Assembly: GCA_964421085.1 (NCBI GenBank)
Contig: CAYQVO010000011.1
Span: forward strand, 31,990-95,989
Length of the DNA stretch: 64,000 bases
Source of the DNA: CAYQVO01 sp964421085
GTDB lineage: Bacteria; Bdellovibrionota_C; UBA2361; CAYQVO01
Direction of reading: 5' to 3'
Shown here: positions 16,780-26,244 of the stretch, piece by piece
Layout of the letters: each line of letters opens with the position of its first letter
Numbering within the stretch: the stretch's first letter is position 1
Position numbers and translations under genes: made by a program
Notes under the pieces: generated by a model
The model's database searches: none
What the model saw: only the letters and a program-made list of their open reading frames with translations
What the model was told of the DNA's origin: nothing

Positions 16780-17373
16780 CGCGTGATTGTCCCGGAAAAT
16801 GCGGTCTTATCCAGAGATTTGTGAGTATTTATAGCCCAGTCCAACACCTCTTCTCCCCGGGAAGTTTCAATAAGGTTGACGTACTCGTATGGATCGGACG
16901 GCAAATGGAACACTGCCAGCCGGTGATGTCCCATATCACTGAGCCGGGGTGATGTGTGGCTCCAGTTCTCGCCGACTCTTCCTGTTGAGACGAACTTGAA
17001 GCCATCCGGGCGCACCATACTCACTGCATGGCCGCTTTCCGCGAAACGCTCCCGGTCAGGGAAAGCCCCTGAGTCGAAGTACGGAAGCATGCTCTCGCCG
17101 TCCAGTTCAATGATAGCCATCTTTCGCAATGAATGAGTTCGAGAACCGGCAGCTCCACACCCCCGGGATCTCCGCGTTCAGCGAATCGTGTTGATTGTGT
17201 CCATGCGCCCGCTCCATCGGGATGGAGATGCTCGTTTTCCTCAACGAATCCAGGAAAGGCGTATGCCGGAGGTAGCTGTGAAAATCCCTCATGTCGAGGC
17301 AGTGGAGGCAGATTACAACGAAATCAGGCCGGTCGTTCATACGCATTTTCCTTCGGCAATCCAAAAAAGGCAT
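16773..17373 (-). pseudogene. Remnant of a sulfatase-family protein with internal deletion
   Basis: The first frame gives an alkaline-phosphatase-superfamily beginning: RPDFVVICLHCLDMRDFHSY, HTPFLDSLRK, RAHGHNQHDSLNAEIPGVWS. After about 17130 a second frame gives the typical end of the fold: IELDGESMLPYFDSG, VRPDGFKFVSTGR, and LPSDPYEYVNLIETSRGEE. The 200 or so residues normally between them are missing and the frames do not join. This is a decayed gene of a phospho- or sulfo-transferase/hydrolase type. It lies between the acetylation pair and another decayed envelope gene. Confidence 0.7.
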
Positions 17374-17407
17374 CAGCTGCGGTGCATCCGGCCCTTTACA
17401 CAGTCAT

Positions 17408-18434
17408 TTATTGACGCGCAATGAACCTTCTTTTTACAGGAAAGAAGCCGGGATAAATAAGACAGATCAGATTAACTCCGGCGCAAATTTTGAAAAACAC
17501 ATTTTGAGTCAGAAAAAACGGCGCCCATCCGAGCAGGATCGCCATCGAGGATAGAAGAAGAGACGCGGCAAGAAGTCCATACACGTAAACCAGAGAACAG
17601 GCCTCGAGTGCGCCTATTCCCAGCAGCACAACAGCCGGAAAAAGATATCTTTCGTGCATCTGAGAGAAAAAAGAACCAGGCGATGCATACATAGGCGGCG
17701 GCAAGGCAGATGTGCGAGGGCCTCAAGCGTGACCTGTAAATAAATATCAGCGCCGGCAGCAGGGAGACTGCGAAGATAATGTACCCCGTTGTCCGGTACG
17801 AAAGAGGACTGCCGAGCTGATCGGATGTATGCGCGGCGGCGCCGCCGAAGAGCAGCCACCACATGTTCGGCGCATATTTCGAAACTACCGGATGCCGGCC
17901 GATGCTCAAGAAAAATGGTTTATGGATATTTTGAAGCTCCAGGCCCTGTACAGGCATTACCCCTCCGAGCGCCAGGGCGAAAAGAGCAAGGAAAATGCGT
18001 ATCCTTTTTCGCCGGCCTGTGCTCACGCAGAGCGCAAGGATGACGACAGGCAGCACAACGACAGCCTGCGGTTTGGACATGCAGGCAGGAACAATAAGCA
18101 CTGCCGAGGCGCCGGGGGAAGAGATTATCAGGAGGCAGCCGCTCAGAAGAAAGAAAGTATATATGGAGTCGGTCTGTCCCCATGCTGCGCTTATGAACGC
18201 TGTGGCGGGATGAAAGCGCTCAACTTCATCCAGTACATAAGAAGGAGCGGAAGCACAAAGGGAAGCTGAATTGCGCGCGTGGAATTATAAAGGCCCTGCA
18301 TGCCCTCAGTCTGAAACTGCCGCCACCACCACATATAGTGGAATGTGACGTCGAAGTGCGGAGGTATCTAAAACAGATAGACCCGGAGAAGAAGCCCCGA
18401 AAGCGGCGAAAAGCAGGCGCGTTCCCGCAGACAT
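17408..18434 (-). pseudogene. Decayed GT-C (ArnT/PMT-like) membrane glycosyltransferase
   Basis: Pieces in different frames line up as one polyprenol-sugar transferase. Near 18330 is FDVTFHYMWWWRQFQTEG. Near 18190 is SAAWGQTDSIYTFFLLSG, the conserved GT-C block. ACMSKPQAVVVLPVVILAL falls near 18080 and PLSYRTTGYIIFAVSLLPAL near 17800. The frame then shifts to QMHERYLFPAVVLLGIGALE, the family's usual penultimate loop, and ends at 17408. An in-frame stop near 18370 and at least two frameshifts break it. Its neighbours (sulfatase remnant, MBOAT with a frameshift) suggest a whole surface-glycan module is decaying here. Confidence 0.7.
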
Positions 18435-18504
18435 CGGCGGAAATAAAGCTTTCAATAAATGCCTGATCGGCTGAAAAAGAATTCCTGTAAATCCACCCAT
18501 CGCT

Positions 18505-21500
18505 TCACGAAATTTTTCGGCTCACAGGCAGTCTTATCATAAAGGTTGTGCCCTTGCCTCCTGCGGAAAACACATTAGAGGGACTAATAACCTTTATCTC
18601 GCCATTATGCTTCTTCACAATGATGTCATAACAGATACTGAGCCCCAGGCCTGTGCCCTCTCCAGGCGCTTTCGTCGTGAAAAAGGGGTCGAAAATTCTA
18701 CCCTGGAGATCCTCCGGTATGCCGGGACCGTTATCGGAAATCTCGCAGCAGATGCTGCTGCCTTCCATATATGTCCTGATTCGTATCGCAGCTTCGTCTC
18801 TGATCTCCGGAGAAGACGTGGCGTGCGCCGCATTGACGATAATATTCAGCAGAACCTGATTAATCTGGTTTGTTTCACAAGGGATTTCAGGAACATCTCC
18901 GAGGTCTGTTTCGACCCGGCAGTGATATTTGTATTCGTTTCTCGCTATTACAAGGGTGTTCTCTATCCCGGCGTTTATGCTGTACAGCGCTGTTTCTCCG
19001 AAAGGATCCGTGCGGGAGAAATTCAGCATGCTGTCGATAATTGCCGATGTCCTCTTGAAGCCGTCTCTCGTTTCATTAAACAGCGAATCAAGATCGCTCA
19101 GAACAAAATCAATCCTGTATTCTTCGGCCTTTCGCGCGAGTTCCCCCGCCCTGCCGCCGAAATCCGGCACGTTCTGAAGCTCGCCGGCAAGAGATCTGTA
19201 CTCCGAAAAAAGCTCTTTGAAGAGAGTTACATTCTCCGTCAGAGCGTTAAAGTTATTCTGAATGAAGGCGATAGGGTTGTTGAGTTCATGAGCAATGCCC
19301 GCGGCAAGCTGTCCTATTGACGCCATTTTGTCGTGCAGAAGCATCGTGGCCTGCGCGGCCTGAAGCTCGCGAGTGCGTTCTTCCACACGCTGCTCGAGAG
19401 TCGCGTTCAATTCCCGAAGCTGGAACTCGGATTTTCTCCGTTTTGTCGCGTTGTGGAAGATTCCGGCAAGAAGTTCCAGTATCGTGATATCCTGCCGGCA
19501 CCAGTCCCTCCTCTCTTTTACTGTTTCAAATCCTATGAACCCCTCCGCCTTTCCGTCCCCGAGCAGCGGCACTGCAAGCAGCGACCTGGCGCCCTGCGAC
19601 TCGAAAAGTTCACGCGCCTCTGCAGCCTCCGGGGGCATCTGTGACACGTCGGGGAGCACTATCTTCCCTGACGCGGCCATTTCCCTGTTCCACCATGACA
19701 AAGTGGTGGACGGTATCATCTGAAGATTCGAGATTTGAGACTCTATGCCGTCGGCGCACCATTCATACGAATTTGAACATTCGCAGAGATCTTCCCTGCA
19801 GGAAAATACAACGACTCTGTCTGCATTCAAAAGCAGCCCGACGTCTCCCAGAATGTCCTGAATACGGTCATCCATTTCTTCCGCCCGCAGGCCAATGAAC
19901 TGCATTGATGTCGTAGCCATCAGATTTTCTATCCTGGCATGGCGGGCCAACTGAAGCTCTGCCTCTCTTCGTTCGGTAATGTCGATAAACGTGACTACGG
20001 CGCCGATTAATTTTCCTCCCTGCCGCATCGGATAGGACCAGTATTCAACGGGAAATTCAGTCCCGTCCTTTCGCCAGAATGTCTCGTTGTTGACATGAAT
20101 CCCTTTTCCCTCTTTGATGGACATGAAAAGCGGGCAGGTGTGAATATCATACTCCCCTCCGTCCGGGTGTTGGTGATGAATGACATCATGCATGTTCCGC
20201 CCTCGAAGTCCCTGCGCACTGTCATACCCGAGGATCCTGATACAGGCGGCGTTTATGAAGGTGCAGCATCCGTTCAGGTCGACGCCAAAGATTGCCTCCG
20301 CAGTCGAATCGAGCAGGAGCTGGACCATTTCGGAACTTCTCCTGAACGCATCTTCCGTTTGTTTGCGTAGAGTGATATCGCGGCTGATTCCAAGTATGCC
20401 GATCAGGTTTCCGTCCGGACCCCAGTATGGAGTCTTGAGAGTGTCGATCAAGATTTTTCTTCCGTCAGGATATGTAATCCACTCTTCGTTATGGCGGGGC
20501 CGGCGCAGCTCGAGCATCTGCCTGTCATTTTCACGGAAAAGAGCCGCCACCTCTTTCGTGAACAGCTCATGGTCGGTTTTGCCGACAATGTGCTCTCTCG
20601 CCCGCCCGACGAATTCAGCAAAAGGGGGATTGCATCCCAGATAAACGCCGTTGACGTCCTTGAAAAAGATAAGGTCGGGAATCGAATCAAGAAGTGAATT
20701 GATCAGCGCGGAATGATGCCGCAGAGATTCCGTTCGTTCCGCAATCAGCCGTTCGAGCTCCCTCCTGCGGTTGACAATTATCCCGAGCAGAACCGCAACT
20801 GCCAGAGTAATCGCCACTCCGGCGATCGCCGTCAGCCGGATCTCGCGGCCGGAGTACATTTTTTCGAATGCCTGCGTCGGCGCCGCGGTCAGCAGAAGCG
20901 TTTTTCCGAATGGGAAGACAGGATAGCTGAATGAAAGACCCTCCAGAGGCATAGTCGCCTCCTGCGGATCGGTCGCAGCAAGGAGTTCCGGCGGGCCTTC
21001 AGGGTAAAGCCGAAAGAGATTCATTGTCACGGCATCAGATCCCCTTACTCCCGCGATTGCGCGCTTGAGCAGGGTTCCCAGGCGAAGAACGGCAAGCACG
21101 AAGCCACGAACATTTTTCGGGTCATCCTTGTGAAAAACAGCCCTGTATACGAACATGCCTTTCTGAGCGTCCGTCTCCTGCACCAGCGTCGAGGGATCTG
21201 TGCCTGTCGTCATTCCAGTGCGCTGCGATTCCTCGAGAGCCGCGCGCCGGATCGCGCCGGATCCAACGTCGAAACCGAGAACGGCCTCATTTCCAGGGAG
21301 CGGCTCAACATAAAGTACGGGAAAAGATACGCTGTGATCGGATTTGACCTGCCTGTCGGAACCATCATTTTCCCATATTTCAAACCCAGGTAATCCGCCG
21401 GCGGCGACAGCTTTCTCAAAACTCGATCTCTCTTCAGCCGCAACCAGCGGCGCCCACTGCCATGCCTGCACCGATGGATCCTGGATCAGGAAAGTGGCGA

Positions 21501-22389
21501 ATGCATGAAACTGCTCTCTTGAGATCTCAGAATTGCTCTCGATGAAGTGCGCAAGCGATTCGATCCCGATACTCCAGAGCGCCTGGAAATTCGTCGCAAC
21601 ATGGGCTGCGTGAGAAGAAGAAAGGTTGAAAAAGGTTTCCCGCCGCTCATGGCTCTCATTCCTGCCGGCAAACCATGCAAAGATTCCGGTTATGATAAAT
21701 CCCGTTATGATCGCCGTTACTGACTCTGTATAGCGCCATTGAGAACGCCTTGATTTCACAAGAGAAGCGGCAAACATAACGGCGACAAGAATGAGTGTGA
21801 AAACGAGAGGAGGGCCTGCTGCGCGGAGGAGCTTCCATCTCCACACTTGCGCGTCGACATCCATTACGAATACCGCCGTAACTTCGCCCGATATCGGATC
21901 CGGCAGGGGAATAAGAGCGGAGACCCACTGGCCCCACCGATCTTTCACGGGACCTTCCACTGCTTCCTGCCCTTCGTCGAAGACTCGGCGGAATTCATAC
22001 GCAGCTTCCTCGTACACCTGGCCCGGAGATGAATAGTCGGGTGAATCAGGGGGCTCACTGTCCAGAAAGAAAAAAATCCGGTCGTCCAGACTGCGGCCGA
22101 GAACATAGATAAAACGGCTCTCGGGGACCATGGAGCGGACGGCGGCAAGGTGCTTCTTGAGCCGCAGATAGCCTGGATTTTCGAGGTCGGCACTGCTTCT
22201 TGACAGTGACTGGAGAGTCTCGACTGGAACTGACTGCGAAATTGAGCGCGACTGCTGAAGCAGCAGTACCCGCATCTCATTATCTTTGTCCCGAACAACG
22301 CGCCATGTAAAAAGGCCGCCGGCAATCATTAGTAAAGCAACTACCCATCGCATATATCTGCTGCTGAGTTCTTCCCGGGTCTTCGCCAT
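18505..22389 (-). CDS. Large hybrid-sensor histidine kinase (CHASE, two PAS, GAF, HisKA-like, HATPase)
   Basis: The membrane sensor kinase has 1294 residues. A first TM (about 14-30) is followed by a periplasmic sensory region with the conserved VEGPVKDRWGQWVSALIPLP. TM segments at about 192-215 and 223-242 then lead into a CHASE domain (about 250-420; VQAWQWAPLV, LGFDVGS). Another TM lies near 525. Two PAS domains follow (about 565-690 and 695-820), then a GAF domain (about 835-990; FSCREDLCECSNSYEWCADG). The kinase core has MASIGQLAAGIAHELNNPIA with the phospho-acceptor His, an N box near LNIIVNAAHAT and GTGLGLSICYDIIVKKHNGE. There is no receiver domain and no response regulator nearby, so its partner is elsewhere. 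Confidence 0.92.
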   Translation of the reverse strand: MAKTREELSSRYMRWVVALLMIAGGLFTWRVVRDKDNEMRVLLLQQSRSISQSVPVETLQSLSRSSADLENPGYLRLKKHLAAVRSMVPESRFIYVLGRSLDDRIFFFLDSEPPDSPDYSSPGQVYEEAAYEFRRVFDEGQEAVEGPVKDRWGQWVSALIPLPDPISGEVTAVFVMDVDAQVWRWKLLRAAGPPLVFTLILVAVMFAASLVKSRRSQWRYTESVTAIITGFIITGIFAWFAGRNESHERRETFFNLSSSHAAHVATNFQALWSIGIESLAHFIESNSEISREQFHAFATFLIQDPSVQAWQWAPLVAAEERSSFEKAVAAGGLPGFEIWENDGSDRQVKSDHSVSFPVLYVEPLPGNEAVLGFDVGSGAIRRAALEESQRTGMTTGTDPSTLVQETDAQKGMFVYRAVFHKDDPKNVRGFVLAVLRLGTLLKRAIAGVRGSDAVTMNLFRLYPEGPPELLAATDPQEATMPLEGLSFSYPVFPFGKTLLLTAAPTQAFEKMYSGREIRLTAIAGVAITLAVAVLLGIIVNRRRELERLIAERTESLRHHSALINSLLDSIPDLIFFKDVNGVYLGCNPPFAEFVGRAREHIVGKTDHELFTKEVAALFRENDRQMLELRRPRHNEEWITYPDGRKILIDTLKTPYWGPDGNLIGILGISRDITLRKQTEDAFRRSSEMVQLLLDSTAEAIFGVDLNGCCTFINAACIRILGYDSAQGLRGRNMHDVIHHQHPDGGEYDIHTCPLFMSIKEGKGIHVNNETFWRKDGTEFPVEYWSYPMRQGGKLIGAVVTFIDITERREAELQLARHARIENLMATTSMQFIGLRAEEMDDRIQDILGDVGLLLNADRVVVFSCREDLCECSNSYEWCADGIESQISNLQMIPSTTLSWWNREMAASGKIVLPDVSQMPPEAAEARELFESQGARSLLAVPLLGDGKAEGFIGFETVKERRDWCRQDITILELLAGIFHNATKRRKSEFQLRELNATLEQRVEERTRELQAAQATMLLHDKMASIGQLAAGIAHELNNPIAFIQNNFNALTENVTLFKELFSEYRSLAGELQNVPDFGGRAGELARKAEEYRIDFVLSDLDSLFNETRDGFKRTSAIIDSMLNFSRTDPFGETALYSINAGIENTLVIARNEYKYHCRVETDLGDVPEIPCETNQINQVLLNIIVNAAHATSSPEIRDEAAIRIRTYMEGSSICCEISDNGPGIPEDLQGRIFDPFFTTKAPGEGTGLGLSICYDIIVKKHNGEIKVISPSNVFSAGGKGTTFMIRLPVSRKIS

Positions 22390-22455
22390 CAGACAATCTC
22401 CAGCTTCAAGAGTATGTCATCTGAACGGCCCCGGCTATATGGAAGAACGGCTGGT

Positions 22456-23103
22456 TCAGGCTTCAGGAACTCCGAGAAAACCCTTGAGCGCCGGGATAAT
22501 CTCATGCGGAGCGCGGACCACCGCGTCCGGTTTTTCAAAAAGGAGCCTTTCCTCGTTGTACCAGCCGTAAAGCGATGCGACGGAAAAACAGCCCAGCTCT
22601 TTTGCCGGCCGGATGTCGCCCGGTGTATCCCCGACCACTGCAGCATGGGAGGAGTTGCCGTCATGTTCTCTTACTGCCTGGCGCAGGATATTTTTTTTGT
22701 CGCTCCCCGACTCAGGTGAATATATGTTCTTCACCATCGCGTCCAGCGAATGTTCTTTGAGAAATTTCCGGATGACCGGAGACGGCGTGGTCGACGCTAT
22801 TACCAGATCGGCGGAAGCACCGAGGCAGGAAAGGACCGGACCTATATTATCGTAGGGCTTTACATCGTCGTAGCAGACACAGGACATGAACTTTTCAATC
22901 GCCAGATTGAGAGGTGTTTCATCGACGTGCCGCCAGTTATTCTCCCATGTCGAGTCATACCACTTCCTGAAGCTTTCAATGCAGGAAAACGGTATCTCCT
23001 TTCCAAAATGGCGGTATGTTTTCCTGTATGCTTCTGCGTACATCTCTGCGGAGTCGGCGATTACACCGTCGAAATCAAATATTACAAGATGGAGATTCTG
23101 CAT
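22456..23103 (-). CDS. HAD-superfamily phosphatase (Gph/PGMB-like)
   Basis: The 215-residue protein has all HAD motifs: motif I VIFDFDGVIADSAEMYAEAY at the N-terminus, motif II as VIASTTPSP, the lysine in SGSDKKNILRQ, and motif IV AVVGDTPGDIRPAKELG. The cap is the helical C1 type seen in phosphoglycolate phosphatases and beta-phosphoglucomutases. The substrate cannot be told from sequence. It lies 66 bp upstream of the sensor kinase on the same strand and 51 bp downstream of addA. Confidence 0.85.
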   Translation of the reverse strand: MQNLHLVIFDFDGVIADSAEMYAEAYRKTYRHFGKEIPFSCIESFRKWYDSTWENNWRHVDETPLNLAIEKFMSCVCYDDVKPYDNIGPVLSCLGASADLVIASTTPSPVIRKFLKEHSLDAMVKNIYSPESGSDKKNILRQAVREHDGNSSHAAVVGDTPGDIRPAKELGCFSVASLYGWYNEERLLFEKPDAVVRAPHEIIPALKGFLGVPEA

Positions 23104-23154
23104 TCAGCCATATTTGCACAGGAATGCGGCATTCGTACAGATCTCCCGGAAGTT

Positions 23155-26100
23155 CTATACCTTCCGAATTTCCCCCGCCGGCACAAACACCATGCTTCCC
23201 CTCACATCTTCCGCCGAAAGTCTGAAAACCGACGATGCTGCTTTTCTGTAGATTTCAATCTGAGGCGCATAGAAAGCACTTTTCCGGTCGATAAGATCCG
23301 GCGGAACATCGTCTGTCTTCAGTTCGTAAAGATGCGCGCCAATCACCTTCCCTGCTTTCCATGCAAGAACTACCCTGTCAAAAGAGCCTGCATAAATGCT
23401 TTTCTCCTCAGTTACAATAAAAGGATATTCGCAAAGAACTTCAAGGGACGCTCCCTTTTCTGGTTTCTGCGCGCGAAGCTGAAATACTTCCCGAAGATTC
23501 TCACTTTCGAAAGCCGACCTGAACATGTCAATAGCGGCTTCGATAATAACCGCGCGATCCGTGATGCGTGCGGCCGCTGCGCGCAACTTTTCATCACCCG
23601 GCATTTCCTTATCGACCCACTCCACCATTGAAAAAAACCGGTGAACAAGGCTTCCCCTGATGCGCGCGTCATGCGAAAGAAGGCTGAGTTTCTCCGCAAT
23701 GTATTCAGAGTCCCGCCCTGCGAGCCGGGAGGCGCTTACTCTCCTCACAATTCGCGGCGCTTCTAATTTCACGGACGGCTTTTTCCGCTCAGGAATCAGA
23801 GCAGGATGTCCCGGGGTTTTTTCTTTTCCGCGGTACAAGGCAGCGCACCCGCTCCAGTTTCCGCTTTCAAACCGGGCAGCCCTGCCGCCGGTTGCATTGC
23901 TCAGGAGCGCAGCGTAGCTCAGGCCCTCAGACGCAGCATCTTTTGCCGAGGCAAGCACAAAAAGAGCCGTTCTTGCCCTGGTTAATGTGACATACAGCAC
24001 ACTCAGCGCCTCTGTAATGGTCTGCGTTCTGTCCGCCCTGTAAATCGCCTCCAGTTCCGGGTTGAGCCTTACGCTGTTCCTGGTCGCTCCTCTTATTATG
24101 CAGCGGGGAGGCTTTGCCGGATTTTCCCTGCCAATCAGAAGACTCCTTTTCTGATTCTTCACCATAAACGGGTCAAAGAGCGGATGAATTACTATATCGA
24201 ACTCGAGCCCCTTCGCCTGATGAATAGTCATCACGCGCACCCGGCTTGCTGAGGCGTCTTCCGTACCTGTTCTCTCGACGAGCCGGGCGAAATCTGTAAG
24301 GCGCGGTGTTTTCTTCTCCTCGAACGCATATGCCAGTTCGCGAAGCTGTCCCACGCGCCTTGCTTCGCGGCCTGCACATGAAATCTGCTCCGCCATCCGC
24401 GCAATCGTGACGCCAATGCCATCGTTGAAGAACCTTCTTCTGAGAGTCTCGGCCGCTGCAAGGGCTTCCTTCTCATCAGTGCAACCGTCAAGACCTGCGA
24501 TCGGCCCGAGTGGCGAGATGTGCACATGATACCTCGAAATAAGATCGGCCGGGTGTTCCGCAAACTTCATAAGCGAGAGGAATGCGCACACAAGGGGAGA
24601 GTCAGTGAGTTTGTTGCCGCCTTCCTCACTCGCCTTTATTCCTGCAGAGTGGAGAGCATAGATAAGTGCCGCGACATCGGCATTTCGCCTCACCAGTATG
24701 CCGATTTCAGCTGAAGGTGCTTCCGCCTGAAGTCTCTTTACATGATCGACGACAGACCGCCTGAGCATCGGCTCCCTGTCTTCTTCCTCCGGCAGTTCGA
24801 GGAACTCGCACTTCACGTATCCGGGTTTTCCTTCATCAATCGCCGAATGCGTGCCGAACCGTTTCTGCCATGCAATGGCTCCCTCCTGCTCTTCCTGCAG
24901 CGTCGGATTCTCGACAAGCCGGGAGAAGACAGTGTTTACGAAGCTGATTACAGGACTCGAGCATCTCCTGCTCACTTCCATGGGCTCGGGCGTCAGCTGC
25001 GGCCAGGTTTTTTCCAGAGTATCGAATATCTCCGCCACACCGCCGCGCCAGGCATATATCGCCTGCTTTGTGTCTCCTACGCAGAAAAATGAGAATTCGT
25101 GCTCTCCTTTTGAAAGTATCTCTGTCACCACCGGATCGAGCACCCGCCACTCGTCACTCGATGTGTCCTGAAACTCGTCGAAGAGAAGATGGGCTATCTG
25201 CTGATCGAGACGGTAGTAAAGTTCTCCAAGCGATCCTGAAATGGCTGCCTTCGACAGCCTCTTTTTCACGTCTTCGAAGGAGAGATCCTGACGAAGCTGC
25301 CTGAGGCGGTTGTACTCGGACTCGAAGAACTGCATAAGTTCATACGTCGCCGCAGTCTGCGCCTTCATCCTGCCGAGCATAAAAGCCGCAGCGTGCTTTA
25401 TGAGGGGGCGGTACGCGGATAAGAACTCATCAGAGATCGGGACTCTGCAGTAACTGCTGCTGCCGTCGAGCATCGCATTCACAATCCCTCTTTCGATGAA
25501 CTCCTCCCAGTTGCCCTCCGCGATCCGCTCCAGGTCTTTGCCGACTGCGGATGCCCAGGGCTTGTTTTCGGCACCTGCTTTTGTTTTCGGAACGGGAAGA
25601 TTTCTGAGACGTTCCGCAGCGGCTTTAAGGGTCTTCTCATCGAGACCCTCCGGCGGCTTTATCGTCTGCCATGCTTCGGGCGTGCTTGAACGGTACGCGT
25701 CAAAAAGTGCGGCAAGCTCCCCTTCCAGCCGCTGATGTACTCCCCGTTGCGCGCTGCCTGCATACATCAGCTGAAGAATGGAGACTATCTTCCTTGTATC
25801 GTGACGCCCGCATACGCCGAAAAGGGCGTCGCGCAGCACGTCAGGCTCGGTTTGCGGCTCGGCAAGCTGCCATCCCGGCATCAGACCGAGTTCAAGGGAA
25901 AAACCTGCTGCAATCTTGAAAAAGAAGCTGTCGAGCGTGCTTATGTTCAGCCGGTGCTGCTGCCTGATGAGCGACACGAGCATTTCGGCAGCTTTCGAAC
26001 AGGAACACGGGCAGCCCGTCGCGCTTTCCAGTTCAGCCGCCGCCTTCCTGTCCAGAGCCGCGGCTGCAAGCCGCTGAAAAATCCGTTCCTGAATTTCGAA

Positions 26101-26244
26101 CGCGGCTTTCCTCGTGAAAGTCGTCGCGAGTATCCGGTCCGGCTTTTCGCCTTCGGCGAGAAGCGCAATATAGCGGCTCGAAAGGCGGTAGGTCTTTCCG
26201 GTTCCCGCGCTTGCGCGTATGAGACAAGGCGGAAATTTACTCAT
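23155..26244 (-). CDS. addA: AddA-like helicase-nuclease subunit
   Basis: A 1029-residue SF1 (UvrD-type) helicase fused to a RecB-family nuclease. Visible are Walker A RASAGTGKTYRLSSRY right after the start, motif Ia TTFTRKAAFEIQER, Walker B HLLFDEFQDTSSDEW and QAIYAWRGGVAEIF. Also seen are VMTIHQAKGLEFDIVIHPLF and LSVLYVTLTRARTALFV (motif VI). The C-terminal nuclease has RGSLVHRFFS, SFDRVVLAWK, LYELKTDD and the Q-x3-Y helix APQIEIYRK. The ATG at 26244 was chosen because it starts MSKFPPCLIRASAG and overlaps the addB stop by 8 bp. With AddB it would process double-strand ends for RecA loading. Confidence 0.88.
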   Translation of the reverse strand: MSKFPPCLIRASAGTGKTYRLSSRYIALLAEGEKPDRILATTFTRKAAFEIQERIFQRLAAAALDRKAAAELESATGCPCSCSKAAEMLVSLIRQQHRLNISTLDSFFFKIAAGFSLELGLMPGWQLAEPQTEPDVLRDALFGVCGRHDTRKIVSILQLMYAGSAQRGVHQRLEGELAALFDAYRSSTPEAWQTIKPPEGLDEKTLKAAAERLRNLPVPKTKAGAENKPWASAVGKDLERIAEGNWEEFIERGIVNAMLDGSSSYCRVPISDEFLSAYRPLIKHAAAFMLGRMKAQTAATYELMQFFESEYNRLRQLRQDLSFEDVKKRLSKAAISGSLGELYYRLDQQIAHLLFDEFQDTSSDEWRVLDPVVTEILSKGEHEFSFFCVGDTKQAIYAWRGGVAEIFDTLEKTWPQLTPEPMEVSRRCSSPVISFVNTVFSRLVENPTLQEEQEGAIAWQKRFGTHSAIDEGKPGYVKCEFLELPEEEDREPMLRRSVVDHVKRLQAEAPSAEIGILVRRNADVAALIYALHSAGIKASEEGGNKLTDSPLVCAFLSLMKFAEHPADLISRYHVHISPLGPIAGLDGCTDEKEALAAAETLRRRFFNDGIGVTIARMAEQISCAGREARRVGQLRELAYAFEEKKTPRLTDFARLVERTGTEDASASRVRVMTIHQAKGLEFDIVIHPLFDPFMVKNQKRSLLIGRENPAKPPRCIIRGATRNSVRLNPELEAIYRADRTQTITEALSVLYVTLTRARTALFVLASAKDAASEGLSYAALLSNATGGRAARFESGNWSGCAALYRGKEKTPGHPALIPERKKPSVKLEAPRIVRRVSASRLAGRDSEYIAEKLSLLSHDARIRGSLVHRFFSMVEWVDKEMPGDEKLRAAAARITDRAVIIEAAIDMFRSAFESENLREVFQLRAQKPEKGASLEVLCEYPFIVTEEKSIYAGSFDRVVLAWKAGKVIGAHLYELKTDDVPPDLIDRKSAFYAPQIEIYRKAASSVFRLSAEDVRGSMVFVPAGEIRKV

